Origin: Bacteroidales bacterium
GTDB lineage: Bacteria; Bacteroidota; Bacteroidia; Bacteroidales; Tenuifilaceae
DNA: 52,141 nucleotides
NCBI GenBank assembly: GCA_017524185.1
Contig: JAFWUG010000030.1
Location: forward strand, 1 to 52,141
Reading direction: 5' to 3'
Shown here piece by piece: positions 7,863 to 16,028 of this stretch (position 1 is the stretch's first letter; each line of letters starts with the position of its first letter). The notes below the pieces were generated by a model that searched no databases, was not told the origin of the DNA, and was given only the letters and a program-made list of their open reading frames with translations. A program made the translations under genes and the position numbers.

Positions 7863-8663
7863 ATGGCAATGGACATCAATCCTAGAGTGATTCTGGTTCC
7901 CGTCGATTTTTCTGACGTGGCTAACTGCGCGGTGCGTCATGCGCTGCGCATAGCGCATATTGTGCATGGACGTATGGTGTTGCTGCATGTGGTTGGTTGT
8001 GCGAGCAGCAGCGAGGAGGCTCAGCAACGGCTTCAGGTGCAGCAACACGACCTACAGCAGCAGGGCGTTTGCGTTGATACCATGCTGCGACAGGCCGACA
8101 ATGTGGCACAGGCCATAGTTCGTGCGGTTGGCGAGGCGCAGGCCGATGTGGTGGTGATGGGTTCCGAGGCCATCAAGCGTGCCGATGCCGCTGCCACTTC
8201 GCATACGCTAAGCGCGCTGTCGGTTTGTCCCGTTCCGGTGGTGGTGATACAAACGCCGCCGCTCAGCCCTCGCTACGACAGCATTGTGTTTCCCATCGAC
8301 CACACGCTCGAAAATCGCGACAAGCACGGATGGATTTCGTATTTTTGCGATAACTATCTGTCACACTTCTATTTAATAAAGCCTAGTACCGACAGCCCGC
8401 AGCTACGTGCCAAGGTTGATATGAACATGGCTTCGGCCATGCGTTTTCTCGATGAGCGCGGGGCGCGATATACCGTACAGGAGGTGCCAGGACAAAAGCC
8501 TTATGCCGACGAGGTGCTGGAGGCTGCTGTGAATATCCGTGCCGACCTTATTGTGCTGATGACCACACCGTTGCAACAGCGCACACAGGAGACTTTGCCC
8601 GAGCAGCGCATACTGGCGCAAGCCTATCATATACCTGTAATGTGCATAAATTCAGATAGATGA
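7863..8663 (+). CDS. Tandem-domain universal stress (UspA-like) protein
   Basis: The 266-residue protein has two UspA-type halves: PRVILVPVDFSDVANCAVRHAL to VPVVVIQTPP (about 5-138), then YDSIVFPIDHTLENRD to HIPVMCINSDR (about 142-266). The closing HIPVMCINS resembles HIPVMCVNT of the Usp protein at 5288, so the two are paralogues. The ATP-binding glycine motif is again absent (GSEAIKRADAAATSH). ATGs occur at 7863 and 7869. Its last four bases overlap the start of rdgB (ATGA at 8660), so the two are translationally coupled. It faces away from the cyclase-HD gene across a 138-base AT-rich region. Confidence 0.85.
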   Translation: MAMDINPRVILVPVDFSDVANCAVRHALRIAHIVHGRMVLLHVVGCASSSEEAQQRLQVQQHDLQQQGVCVDTMLRQADNVAQAIVRAVGEAQADVVVMGSEAIKRADAAATSHTLSALSVCPVPVVVIQTPPLSPRYDSIVFPIDHTLENRDKHGWISYFCDNYLSHFYLIKPSTDSPQLRAKVDMNMASAMRFLDERGARYTVQEVPGQKPYADEVLEAAVNIRADLIVLMTTPLQQRTQETLPEQRILAQAYHIPVMCINSDR

Positions 8664-9250
8664 GTAAGATAGATACCATAATATTTGCTACCAATAATGC
8701 CCATAAGTTGGTTGAGGTTCAGGCGTTGATGCCGCAGGGCATCGAACTGGTGGGACTTGCCCAGATGGGTATCCACGAGGATATACCCGAGGATGGTGAT
8801 ACGCTGGAGGCCAATGCGCTTCAAAAAGCTCGATACATCTACGCCAAAACCCAGCGTAATTGTTTTGCCGACGATACGGGGCTGGAGGTGGAGGTTTTGA
8901 ACAATGCGCCTGGAGTTTACAGCGCACGCTATGCTGGACCGCAGAAAAGTTCGGCCGACAATATGGCTAAATTGCTCCATGAACTGCGTGGACAGCTTAA
9001 TCGTAGTGCCCGTTTTCGCACTGTGATAGCCCTGATTATAGATGGTAGAGAGCATCTGTTCGAGGGAATTGTGCGCGGGCATATCATAGAGCAGCAGCAT
9101 GGAACCGAGGGCTTTGGCTACGATCCAATATTTGTACCTGAGGGTTACACCGAAACTTTTGCTCAGATGCCGCTGGCCATAAAAAATGGCATCAGCCATC
9201 GCGGACGGGCGGTGCAGCAGCTGGTCGATTTCCTTTCGGTTCGGAAATAG
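8660..9250 (+). CDS. rdgB: XTP/dITP diphosphatase (RdgB/Ham1 family)
   Basis: The 196-residue protein hydrolyses non-canonical purine triphosphates (dITP, XTP) to the monophosphate plus pyrophosphate, keeping hypoxanthine and xanthine out of nucleic acids. Family motifs are all present: ATNNAHKLVEVQ at the N-terminus, FADDTGLEVEVLNNAPGVYS in the middle, GFGYDPIFVPEGYTETFAQM, and SHRGRA near the C-terminus. Length is typical. The ATG overlaps the stop of the upstream Usp gene by four bases. Confidence 0.96.
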   Translation: MSKIDTIIFATNNAHKLVEVQALMPQGIELVGLAQMGIHEDIPEDGDTLEANALQKARYIYAKTQRNCFADDTGLEVEVLNNAPGVYSARYAGPQKSSADNMAKLLHELRGQLNRSARFRTVIALIIDGREHLFEGIVRGHIIEQQHGTEGFGYDPIFVPEGYTETFAQMPLAIKNGISHRGRAVQQLVDFLSVRK

Positions 9251-9312
9251 ATTCTGAAATAATTTCCAAAAACATATATGTAAGTCATTGATGTATAGTT
9301 GTTTGTGTCGAT

Positions 9313-11622
9313 ATGTGTAGGCGTGTAATCTATATACTTCTTGCAATGATTGGTTTGGTGCAGCAGGTGCAGGCGCAGGCACGCTTACGCGCTTGGCGCG
9401 ACCACTATGCTATGGGCAGTGGGCAAACGCTATGCGTTGGCAATGGCAAGGTTTATTGCGGCACATCGGTGGGCGTTTTTTCGTACAGCTTGAGTTCGGG
9501 CGAGGTTGATAAACTGACCAAAACCAACGGGTTGAGCGATTTGAGTGTTACCGCCTTGGCCTACATCGATGCGCTGTCGGTGCTGGTGGTGGGCTATGCC
9601 AATGGCAATATCGATTTGGTGTATCCCAGCCGTGTGGTGAATCTGCCCGATGTGCGCAATCGCGATGGGCTGGGCGATAAGGCCATACATCATGTGCTAT
9701 ATCACAATGGGCTTATCTATCTGAGCACTGGCTTTGGCGTTGTGGTGGTTAATCCCAGCCGCGACGAGGTGGCCGAAACCTACTTCATAGGCGAAGGGCA
9801 GGAGCGGGTGGATGTGCGAGGCTTAGTCATTTGCAATGGTCGTTTCTATGCTGCCACATCAAAAGGGGTGCGCAGCGCCTTGGCCTCCGACAACATGCTG
9901 GTTGATAGCGAGCGCTGGACTACCGAGCCTGGCCCAGTCGATGTGCTGACTGTGATAGCCAGTGGCTCTACGCTCTACGCGCTGGAGCGTTCGGCCATTG
10001 CGGGAGCTAACGACAAACTGTGGCGCTGCGAGGGCAATGTTTGGAGCAGCACCGATTGTCCCGCTTCCGAGGTCAAAAGTCTTAACCTGTCGTATAGCCG
10101 ATTGCTGATGGCCGATGGCAAACATCTGTATATCTGTGCTTTGGACGGACAACTGTTGCAAACCATTAGTGGCTACGATGTGTCGTACACCGCCAATAAT
10201 ATCAACCCGCAAATGGCCATGCTCATTGAGCCGTCGCGGGTGGTTATTGCCGATAACCAGTGGGGGCTGGGCATTGGTCCAACGAGCAATCCCACCTTTG
10301 TGCGCCCCAATGGCCCAGCAACCAACACGCCCTTTGCCATGGCTTCAAACGCCTCGCAGCTTGCCGTTGTGGGCGGTGCATATACCGATAAATTCTATCC
10401 AGTTTATAACGATTTCAATATCAGTCTGTTTCAGGAAAATAGATGGAAGGAGAGGTACGACTATGGCAGGCACGATGCGGTGGTGGTTGCTTTCAATCCG
10501 AGCAACGACAACGATTGCTATGTGGGTACTTGGTGCGATGGCGTTATCCGCATGTCGGGCAACAATATAGATGCAGCCTACACACCCGACAACAGCACGT
10601 TGGGCTTCGATGGTAGTAATTGGAGCGGCGACAATTGCAAGGTGAGCGGGCTGTGTTTCGATGCGCAGGGCAACCTGTGGGTATCTAATCCGGTAACGGC
10701 CAAGCCCATATCGGTGCGCACGCCCAGCGGGTCGTGGTACTCGTTCACCCACACGGCCAATCTGAGCATTGCCGAGCGCAAGCAAATGGTTTCCACCTTG
10801 CACTATCACAACGGGAAGCTATGGCTGCTAATCCCCCGCAACGGCATATTTGTACTCGATCCGGGCAGCAACATCGCCAGTCAGGACGATGATAAAACGC
10901 TGCTGCTTGTGCCGATGCTTACTGATGGCTCTGCTCTTGGTGCCGATGTACGCTCAATGGCCTTCGACAACGAGGGTCAGCTCTGGCTCGGTACGTCGCA
11001 GGGGCTGGTGGTGTGCCGCAACCCCGACAATGTGTTTTCGGGCATAGCCTTTCAGCGAATAAAATTGCCCGATGTGGTTGAGGGGCTTGCGGTGTATTTG
11101 CTTGAGAAAGAAATTGTTACGTCTATAAAAGTCGATGGTGGCAATCGCAAATGGGTAGGAACGCAACACGCAGGCGTTTTCCTGTTCTCGGCCGACGCCA
11201 GCATGGAGCTCAATCACTTTACCGCCGACAACAGCCCCATGCCCTCAAACACCGTGCTGTCGTTGGAGATTAGCCCGTCAACGGGCGAGGTGTTTATCGG
11301 AACCGACAAGGGGCTGGTGGCCTATGGTGGCGGAGCCACATCGGGGTCGAAGGCCTACAACTCGGTGTATGTCTATCCCAACCCCGTGCGCCCCGACTAT
11401 ACGGGCGAGGTGGTGATTGCAGGGCTGATTGAGAACACCACGGTTAAAATCACCGATGTGGCTGGTAATTTGGTTTACGAAACCACATCTATTGGTGGCA
11501 CTGCCCTTTGGGATGGCCGACATTTCGGAGGTGAGCGCGTGGCCACTGGTGTATATATCATATTCTTGGCAAGCCCCGATGGCACACAGCGGGCATCAAC
11601 CAAAGTGCTGTTTGTTAGATAG
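9313..11622 (+). CDS. porZ: PorZ-like protein: beta-propeller type IX secretion component with sorting domain
   Basis: The 769-residue protein starts with a signal peptide (MCRRVIYILLAMIGLVQQ, cleavage near VQAQA). About 650 residues of repeated strands of the two-component-regulator propeller type follow (GTSVGVFSYS, TGFGVVVVNP, LWLGTSQGLVVC, VFIGTDKGLVAYG). The last about 85 residues form a type A T9SS C-terminal domain (VYVYPNPVRPDYTGE, VKITDVAGNLVY, ATGVYIIF). Two propellers plus a CTD and this length match PorZ (about 776 residues in Porphyromonas gingivalis), a surface component of the T9SS attachment complex that handles anionic LPS. recO follows after 7 bases, an arrangement I associate with porZ in this phylum. 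Another T9SS-exported propeller protein is the alternative. Confidence 0.85.
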   Translation: MCRRVIYILLAMIGLVQQVQAQARLRAWRDHYAMGSGQTLCVGNGKVYCGTSVGVFSYSLSSGEVDKLTKTNGLSDLSVTALAYIDALSVLVVGYANGNIDLVYPSRVVNLPDVRNRDGLGDKAIHHVLYHNGLIYLSTGFGVVVVNPSRDEVAETYFIGEGQERVDVRGLVICNGRFYAATSKGVRSALASDNMLVDSERWTTEPGPVDVLTVIASGSTLYALERSAIAGANDKLWRCEGNVWSSTDCPASEVKSLNLSYSRLLMADGKHLYICALDGQLLQTISGYDVSYTANNINPQMAMLIEPSRVVIADNQWGLGIGPTSNPTFVRPNGPATNTPFAMASNASQLAVVGGAYTDKFYPVYNDFNISLFQENRWKERYDYGRHDAVVVAFNPSNDNDCYVGTWCDGVIRMSGNNIDAAYTPDNSTLGFDGSNWSGDNCKVSGLCFDAQGNLWVSNPVTAKPISVRTPSGSWYSFTHTANLSIAERKQMVSTLHYHNGKLWLLIPRNGIFVLDPGSNIASQDDDKTLLLVPMLTDGSALGADVRSMAFDNEGQLWLGTSQGLVVCRNPDNVFSGIAFQRIKLPDVVEGLAVYLLEKEIVTSIKVDGGNRKWVGTQHAGVFLFSADASMELNHFTADNSPMPSNTVLSLEISPSTGEVFIGTDKGLVAYGGGATSGSKAYNSVYVYPNPVRPDYTGEVVIAGLIENTTVKITDVAGNLVYETTSIGGTALWDGRHFGGERVATGVYIIFLASPDGTQRASTKVLFVR

Positions 11623-11629
11623 ATACACC

Positions 11630-12358
11630 GTGATTCAGAAGACCCGTGCCATAGTTTTGCATAGCATCAAGTATCAGGAAAACAGCCTGATAGCACATTG
11701 CTACGCTGAGCAGTTGGGGCGTATGTCGGTGCTGGTGCAGGGAGCGTTTGGAAGCGGACGCCGACCCAGTCGCGCCATGATGTATCAGCCTTTTAGCGTA
11801 CTGAATATGGTGCTACATCGTAGCAATCGCTCCACGCTGCATAGGGTTAGGGAAGCCGAACTGCACCTGCATCCGCGCTCTATTCCGTTCGACCCGCAAA
11901 AGCGCAGCATCGCCCTTTTTTTGAGCGAGATTATATATAAGGTGGTACGCGAGGAGCAACCCGACCCTGCGCTGTTTTGTTTCGTAGAGGACTACATCGC
12001 ACAGCTCGACAATCAAATAGATGGAGTGCCAAATTCGCATCTCGGTTTCCTGGGTCAGCTCATTGTACGCATTAGTTTCAGCCCGCTCAATCGCTGGTCG
12101 GCGCAAACGCCGTATCTCGATTATCGCAGCGGAATGTTTGTGTCCCTTAGGCCAACCCATGGTTTCCATTTCGAGCCAGAGCAGAGCGAGCTGATTGATA
12201 GCGCGTTGGACGCGAGCAATGGCGGATTGGTGCAGCGCCCTTTGAACCACAGTCAGCGCAGGCAAATCATGGACGGCTTGCTGCAATATTTGCAATATCA
12301 TCTGGGCGACAGGCTCGATGTGGCCTCGCTGCCCATATTGGCGTCGGTTTTTCATTAG
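11630..12358 (+). CDS. recO: DNA repair protein RecO
   Basis: The 242-residue product fits RecO, which loads RecA with RecR on SSB-coated single-stranded DNA. It opens with IQKTRAIVLHSIKYQENSLI, the N-terminal OB-fold pattern (RAIVL...Y.E.S.I), followed by GRMSVLVQGAFGSGRRPSRA and a helical C-terminal domain. The open frame extends further upstream inside porZ, but the GTG at 11630 is the start that aligns with the family. It lies 7 bases after the porZ stop, so recO is probably translated from the porZ message. No zinc-finger cysteines are evident. Confidence 0.88.
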   Translation: MIQKTRAIVLHSIKYQENSLIAHCYAEQLGRMSVLVQGAFGSGRRPSRAMMYQPFSVLNMVLHRSNRSTLHRVREAELHLHPRSIPFDPQKRSIALFLSEIIYKVVREEQPDPALFCFVEDYIAQLDNQIDGVPNSHLGFLGQLIVRISFSPLNRWSAQTPYLDYRSGMFVSLRPTHGFHFEPEQSELIDSALDASNGGLVQRPLNHSQRRQIMDGLLQYLQYHLGDRLDVASLPILASVFH

Positions 12359-12416
12359 GTAGAAGTCGCTGCCGTGTGCCTTTATGCTGGTTCAGCCCTG
12401 CGTTTGGTGGTTGGTG

Positions 12417-12448
12417 TTTGGCGCATGAAAACAAATTTGCTACCTTTA
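12417..12448 (+). promoter_or_regulatory. Promoter of the aminotransferase-like gene
   Basis: -33 TTTG at 12417-12420, a 20-base spacer, then TACCTTTA at 12441-12448, one base off TAnnTTTG. It lies between two possible ATGs (12425 and 12464) and therefore favours the downstream one. Confidence 0.6.
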
Positions 12449-12463
12449 CGGGAAATATATATC

Positions 12464-13609
12464 ATGCTCAAGCTGCCCAGCATAAACGAGAATATAGCTG
12501 CTATTCAGCGTTTTAGGGAAATGGCAGAGGCTCATGGGGCCATCGATTTGATGCGCCCGTACACCGTGCTGCTGCGACCCAATGCGCTGGTGGATAGCCT
12601 TGCGCAGTGCTTGTCGGTAAGCACCAAATATGCTCCGCTCGAGGGTAGCCCCGAATTGCGCGAGGCAATAGCAAAACGATTGAGCGATAGATATTTCCGT
12701 AAGATAAATCCCGATACCGAAATAACCATCACGGCGGGAGCCACCCAGGCGTTGTTCTGCGCCGTGGCGGCCTCGGTGGGCGAGGGCGACGAGGTGATTG
12801 TTTTCGAGCCTTCGCATCCAACCTACGCCGAGGTGATTGCCATTTCGGGTGCGCGAACGGTTTATATGCCGCTTCGTCCCGACTTTACGGTCGATTGGGT
12901 GGAGGTGCAAAAGGTGATAAATTCGCGTACCAAGCTCATTGTGGTATGCTCGCCCCACCAAGCTTCGGGTGTGGCGTTTTGCGACGACGATTGGGAGATG
13001 CTACAGAAGCTCATCTCTGGCACCAAAATTCGTGTGGTGAGTGATGAAGTGATTGGCGAAATGGCCTACCCCGCTTGCGTTCCGGCTAGCATCGGGTTCT
13101 ATCCTCGGTTGTCGGAAAGTGCGTTTGTGATAGGCTCGCTGAGCAAGGCTCTGTGCGTGGCGGGCTGGAAAATAGGCTACTGCGTAGCCCCCGAGAGCCT
13201 TACCGCACCGCTCCGCCGAACCTTGTCGGCCATTGCCAACTCCATCAACCACCCCATGCAGTTGGCCTTTGCCGCCTACATGCAGCAGGCTCCAAGCACT
13301 GTCCTGTTCCCCTATGCCGATGTGCTGGCCGAACATAGGCAGATGGCACTCGATGCGCTGATTGGCTCGTGTTTCGAGCCAGTTGTACCGCATTATGGCT
13401 ACAACATGGTGCTCGACTATTCGGCTCACTCATCGATGCCCGACGTGGACCTGGCCGAACGCCTCATCGTGGAGCATAATGTAGCGGTGATGCCCATGTC
13501 GGTCTACTACCACGACAAGCAGCAGCGCCAGCAGGTCTATATCAATTTAGGTGTACACCGCAACGACCTTCTTGAGGCTCTGCAACGCTTGCGTAATATT
13601 AAATTGTAG
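12464..13609 (+). CDS. Methionine-aminotransferase-like fold-type I PLP protein with altered active-site residues
   Basis: The 381-residue product aligns along its length with YbdL-type methionine aminotransferases: KYAPLEGSPELREAIA, GATQALFCAVAA, EPSHPTYAEV, SLSKALCVAGWKIGYCVAP. The PLP-binding lysine is K228 and D194 (SDE) is kept. Three positions that are nearly invariant in the family differ. The Asn of the NPHNP-type motif is Gln (SPHQASG, Q166). The Tyr of SDEVYE is Ile (SDEVIGEM, I197). The C-terminal substrate-carboxylate Arg aligns with Tyr (QVYINLGV, about Y359). It may use another substrate or reaction, or be non-transaminating; that is inference. The ATG at 12464 is preferred because the promoter lies just upstream of it. 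The sequence is otherwise intact. Confidence 0.8.
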   Translation: MLKLPSINENIAAIQRFREMAEAHGAIDLMRPYTVLLRPNALVDSLAQCLSVSTKYAPLEGSPELREAIAKRLSDRYFRKINPDTEITITAGATQALFCAVAASVGEGDEVIVFEPSHPTYAEVIAISGARTVYMPLRPDFTVDWVEVQKVINSRTKLIVVCSPHQASGVAFCDDDWEMLQKLISGTKIRVVSDEVIGEMAYPACVPASIGFYPRLSESAFVIGSLSKALCVAGWKIGYCVAPESLTAPLRRTLSAIANSINHPMQLAFAAYMQQAPSTVLFPYADVLAEHRQMALDALIGSCFEPVVPHYGYNMVLDYSAHSSMPDVDLAERLIVEHNVAVMPMSVYYHDKQQRQQVYINLGVHRNDLLEALQRLRNIKL

Positions 13610-13680
13610 ATTTGTATCTGTTTGATACTTAGTTGTATATGTCCTGAAATAAACCTTAAAAACTTCTCGCATTCTTATCG

Positions 13681-15222
13681 ATGCCTTTAGGTAGTAGCAT
13701 ATTTAGGGCGGTTACGTCCCGCCGATTACGTCAGATTGACTATTTTGTGGCGCATCCGTGGGCTGTGCAGCAAAACACCCTGCAGCAATTGCTGGCCAAG
13801 GCCAGCAACACCCGCTATGGAAGACGCCATGGGTTTGGGCAGATAAAATCGCCCGACGACTATAGGAAGCGCGTGCCAATTGTGGACTACGAGGATATTA
13901 AAAACGATGTGGCTTTGATGTATAAAGGGCAACACGACATACTGTGGCCCAAATCGGTTAACCTATACGCGTGCTCGTCGGGTACCACGCAGAGCCGTAG
14001 TAAATATATCCCAGTTAGTTCCGAAGGATTGCGACGTTGCCACTACCGAGGCCTGCGCGACAACCTGATTATATACACCCGCAACAATCCGCAAACCACC
14101 TTCTACAAGGGCAAGTCGCTCACGTTGGGTGGAAGCGAAAATCCCGACATTGTGATGCCGCCTGGCGTATTCTGCGGCGACCTGTCGGCCATCATGCTCA
14201 GGGAGCAGCCCCGCTGGGCCGAGGTATTCCGAACCCCCAGTCTGCCAGTGGCGCTCATGCACGGTTGGGACGAAAAAGTGGAGGCTATAGCCCAAGAGGT
14301 TATAAAACAGAATATTACCACGCTGAGCGGAGTGCCTTCGTGGAACATGATGCTGATTAAGCATATCCTGCAATGCACAGGAAAGCGTAACCTGCTGGAA
14401 CTGTGGCCAAACATAGAACTATTCATGCACGGCGGCGTACATTTTGGCCCCTACATCGACCTGTTCCGCGAACTCATACCCTCGCCCAACATGCACTATC
14501 AGGAATCGTATAACGCCAGCGAGGGGTTCTTTGCCATTCAGGACGATCCCAACGCCTCCGACATGCTGCTCATGTTCGACTATGGCGTCTATTTTGAGTT
14601 CATCCCCATGGCGCAGTTCAACCGTAGCCACCCCGAGCAGTCGCCCACGCTCACCCTCGACGAGGTGCAGACAGGCGAGCAATACGCCATGCTGATTACC
14701 ACCAACTCGGGGCTATGGCGCTACCTGGTTGGCGACACCGTGGCTTTTACTTCCGTTAAGCCCTACAGGATAAAAATCACTGGGCGCACGCGGCAGTTCA
14801 TCAACGTGTTTGGTGAGGAGGTGATACTCGAAAACGTGGAACACGCCATACAACGCGCCTGCTGGCACGATGCAGCGCGGGTTAAGGACTACACCGTGGC
14901 TCCCATATTCATGGAAACCCAAAAGAGCGGTGCTCACCAATGGTTGGTGGAGTTCGAGCGCGAGCCGAGCGACTTGAAACTATTTGCCGCTACGCTTGAT
15001 AGCTATCTTTGCCAATTCAATTCCGACTACGCTGCCAAACGAGCCAACAATATCACCATGGGACCAATCGACCTGCGGGTTATGGCATCTGGCACATTCA
15101 TGGAGTGGATGCGGCAACGCAACCAGCTCGGAGGACAGCACAAAGTGCCGCGTCTGTCGAACACGCGCCAATGGGCCGAGCAACTGCTGGCCATAGATGC
15201 CCAGCTGCGCAGCCAGCAATGA
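13681..15222 (+). CDS. GH3-family acyl-adenylating enzyme (auxin-responsive GH3-like)
   Basis: The 513-residue product belongs to the GH3 family of the ANL adenylating superfamily, best known from plants where it conjugates acyl acids to amino acids; the bacterial substrate is unknown. The nucleotide-binding signature is at about residues 99-111 (SSGTTQSRSKYIP). Other family features are YNASEGFFAIQDD, GLWRYLVGDTVAFT and ITGRTRQFINVFGEE, the hinge before the C-terminal domain. Length is typical for Bacteroidota GH3 proteins. It is followed after 41 bases by the deoxynucleoside kinase, probably in one transcript. No membrane segment or signal peptide is seen. Confidence 0.9.
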   Translation: MPLGSSIFRAVTSRRLRQIDYFVAHPWAVQQNTLQQLLAKASNTRYGRRHGFGQIKSPDDYRKRVPIVDYEDIKNDVALMYKGQHDILWPKSVNLYACSSGTTQSRSKYIPVSSEGLRRCHYRGLRDNLIIYTRNNPQTTFYKGKSLTLGGSENPDIVMPPGVFCGDLSAIMLREQPRWAEVFRTPSLPVALMHGWDEKVEAIAQEVIKQNITTLSGVPSWNMMLIKHILQCTGKRNLLELWPNIELFMHGGVHFGPYIDLFRELIPSPNMHYQESYNASEGFFAIQDDPNASDMLLMFDYGVYFEFIPMAQFNRSHPEQSPTLTLDEVQTGEQYAMLITTNSGLWRYLVGDTVAFTSVKPYRIKITGRTRQFINVFGEEVILENVEHAIQRACWHDAARVKDYTVAPIFMETQKSGAHQWLVEFEREPSDLKLFAATLDSYLCQFNSDYAAKRANNITMGPIDLRVMASGTFMEWMRQRNQLGGQHKVPRLSNTRQWAEQLLAIDAQLRSQQ

Positions 15223-15263
15223 GTATCAATATAAATGCTTAAAAATAAACGATATAAGTTATC

Positions 15264-15878
15264 ATGCACGTAGCAATAGCAGGCAACATAGGCTCAGGAA
15301 AAACAACCCTAACCGGACTCTTGGCCAAGCACTACAATTGGGATCCACAATACGAGGATGTGGACTACAACCCCTATCTGAACGATTTCTATGAGGACAT
15401 GCAGCGCTGGAGTTTCAACCTACAGGTTTATTTCCTCAACTCGCGCTTCAAACAGATACTCGACATACGCGACAGCGGGCGCGATGTGGTACAGGATCGC
15501 ACCATCTACGAGGATGCCAACATATTCGCCCCAAACCTCCACACCATGGGGCTCATGTCCACCCGCGATTTCGACAACTACAAGCAGCTCTTCGAGCTCA
15601 TGACGCGCCTAATCACTCCGCCCGACCTGCTCATCTACCTCCGCGCATCGGTGCCCACTCTGGTGCGGCAGATTCAGCAGCGTGACCGCGACTACGAGCG
15701 CAACATCCGCCTCGACTATCTGCAACACCTCAACGAACGCTACGAGGCCTGGATTTCAGGCTACGAGGAGCGCAACCTGCTCATTGTAGATATGGACAAT
15801 CTCGACATCACCGCCAATCCGCAGGATTTGAGGCACATAATCGATTTGATTGATTCGCGCATCAACAGCCTGTTTTAG
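15264..15878 (+). CDS. Deoxynucleoside kinase (deoxyadenosine/deoxyguanosine kinase family)
   Basis: The 204-residue protein is a P-loop kinase that phosphorylates deoxynucleosides to monophosphates for salvage. It has the Walker A motif AGNIGSGKTTL (about 6-16), the acidic substrate region YEDVDYNPYLNDFYED, the family DR-S/T motif as VQDRTIYEDANIFA, and an Arg-rich lid (QIQQRDRDYERNIR). Length and motifs match the dAK/dGK group. It lies directly after the GH3 gene, and its function is the reverse of the dGTPase at 1025. Confidence 0.93.
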   Translation: MHVAIAGNIGSGKTTLTGLLAKHYNWDPQYEDVDYNPYLNDFYEDMQRWSFNLQVYFLNSRFKQILDIRDSGRDVVQDRTIYEDANIFAPNLHTMGLMSTRDFDNYKQLFELMTRLITPPDLLIYLRASVPTLVRQIQQRDRDYERNIRLDYLQHLNERYEAWISGYEERNLLIVDMDNLDITANPQDLRHIIDLIDSRINSLF

Positions 15879-15954
15879 AATACGTCAATTTTGTCGCATT
15901 TTTGGTGGTGGAACATATTTTGCACCGCCCACCATATCAGGCATAAATAATTTC

Positions 15955-15990
15955 ATATCTGTATAAATTATATTTTTGATTTACAGATAT
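15955..15990 (+). promoter_or_regulatory. grpE-dnaJ promoter framed by a perfect palindrome (candidate operator)
   Basis: TATTTTTG at 15971-15978 matches the -7 consensus. It is centred within a perfect 9-base inverted repeat, ATATCTGTA (15955-15963) and TACAGATAT (15982-15990), separated by 18 bases. This looks like a regulator site that would cover the promoter. It is not the CIRCE element bound by HrcA. No clear -33 TTTG is present. Confidence 0.55.
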
Positions 15991-16028
15991 TTATGTCTGA
16001 TAACGACACGATTTAATTGTATTGATTT

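Noticed and set aside
11429..11629. Upstream extension of the recO frame
   Set aside because: It lies inside porZ in another frame; the RecO N-terminal motif begins right after the GTG at 11630.
13622..13637. Small palindrome (GTATC/GATAC) upstream of the GH3 gene
   Set aside because: Only five bases per arm with a tiny loop and no associated promoter element; likely chance.
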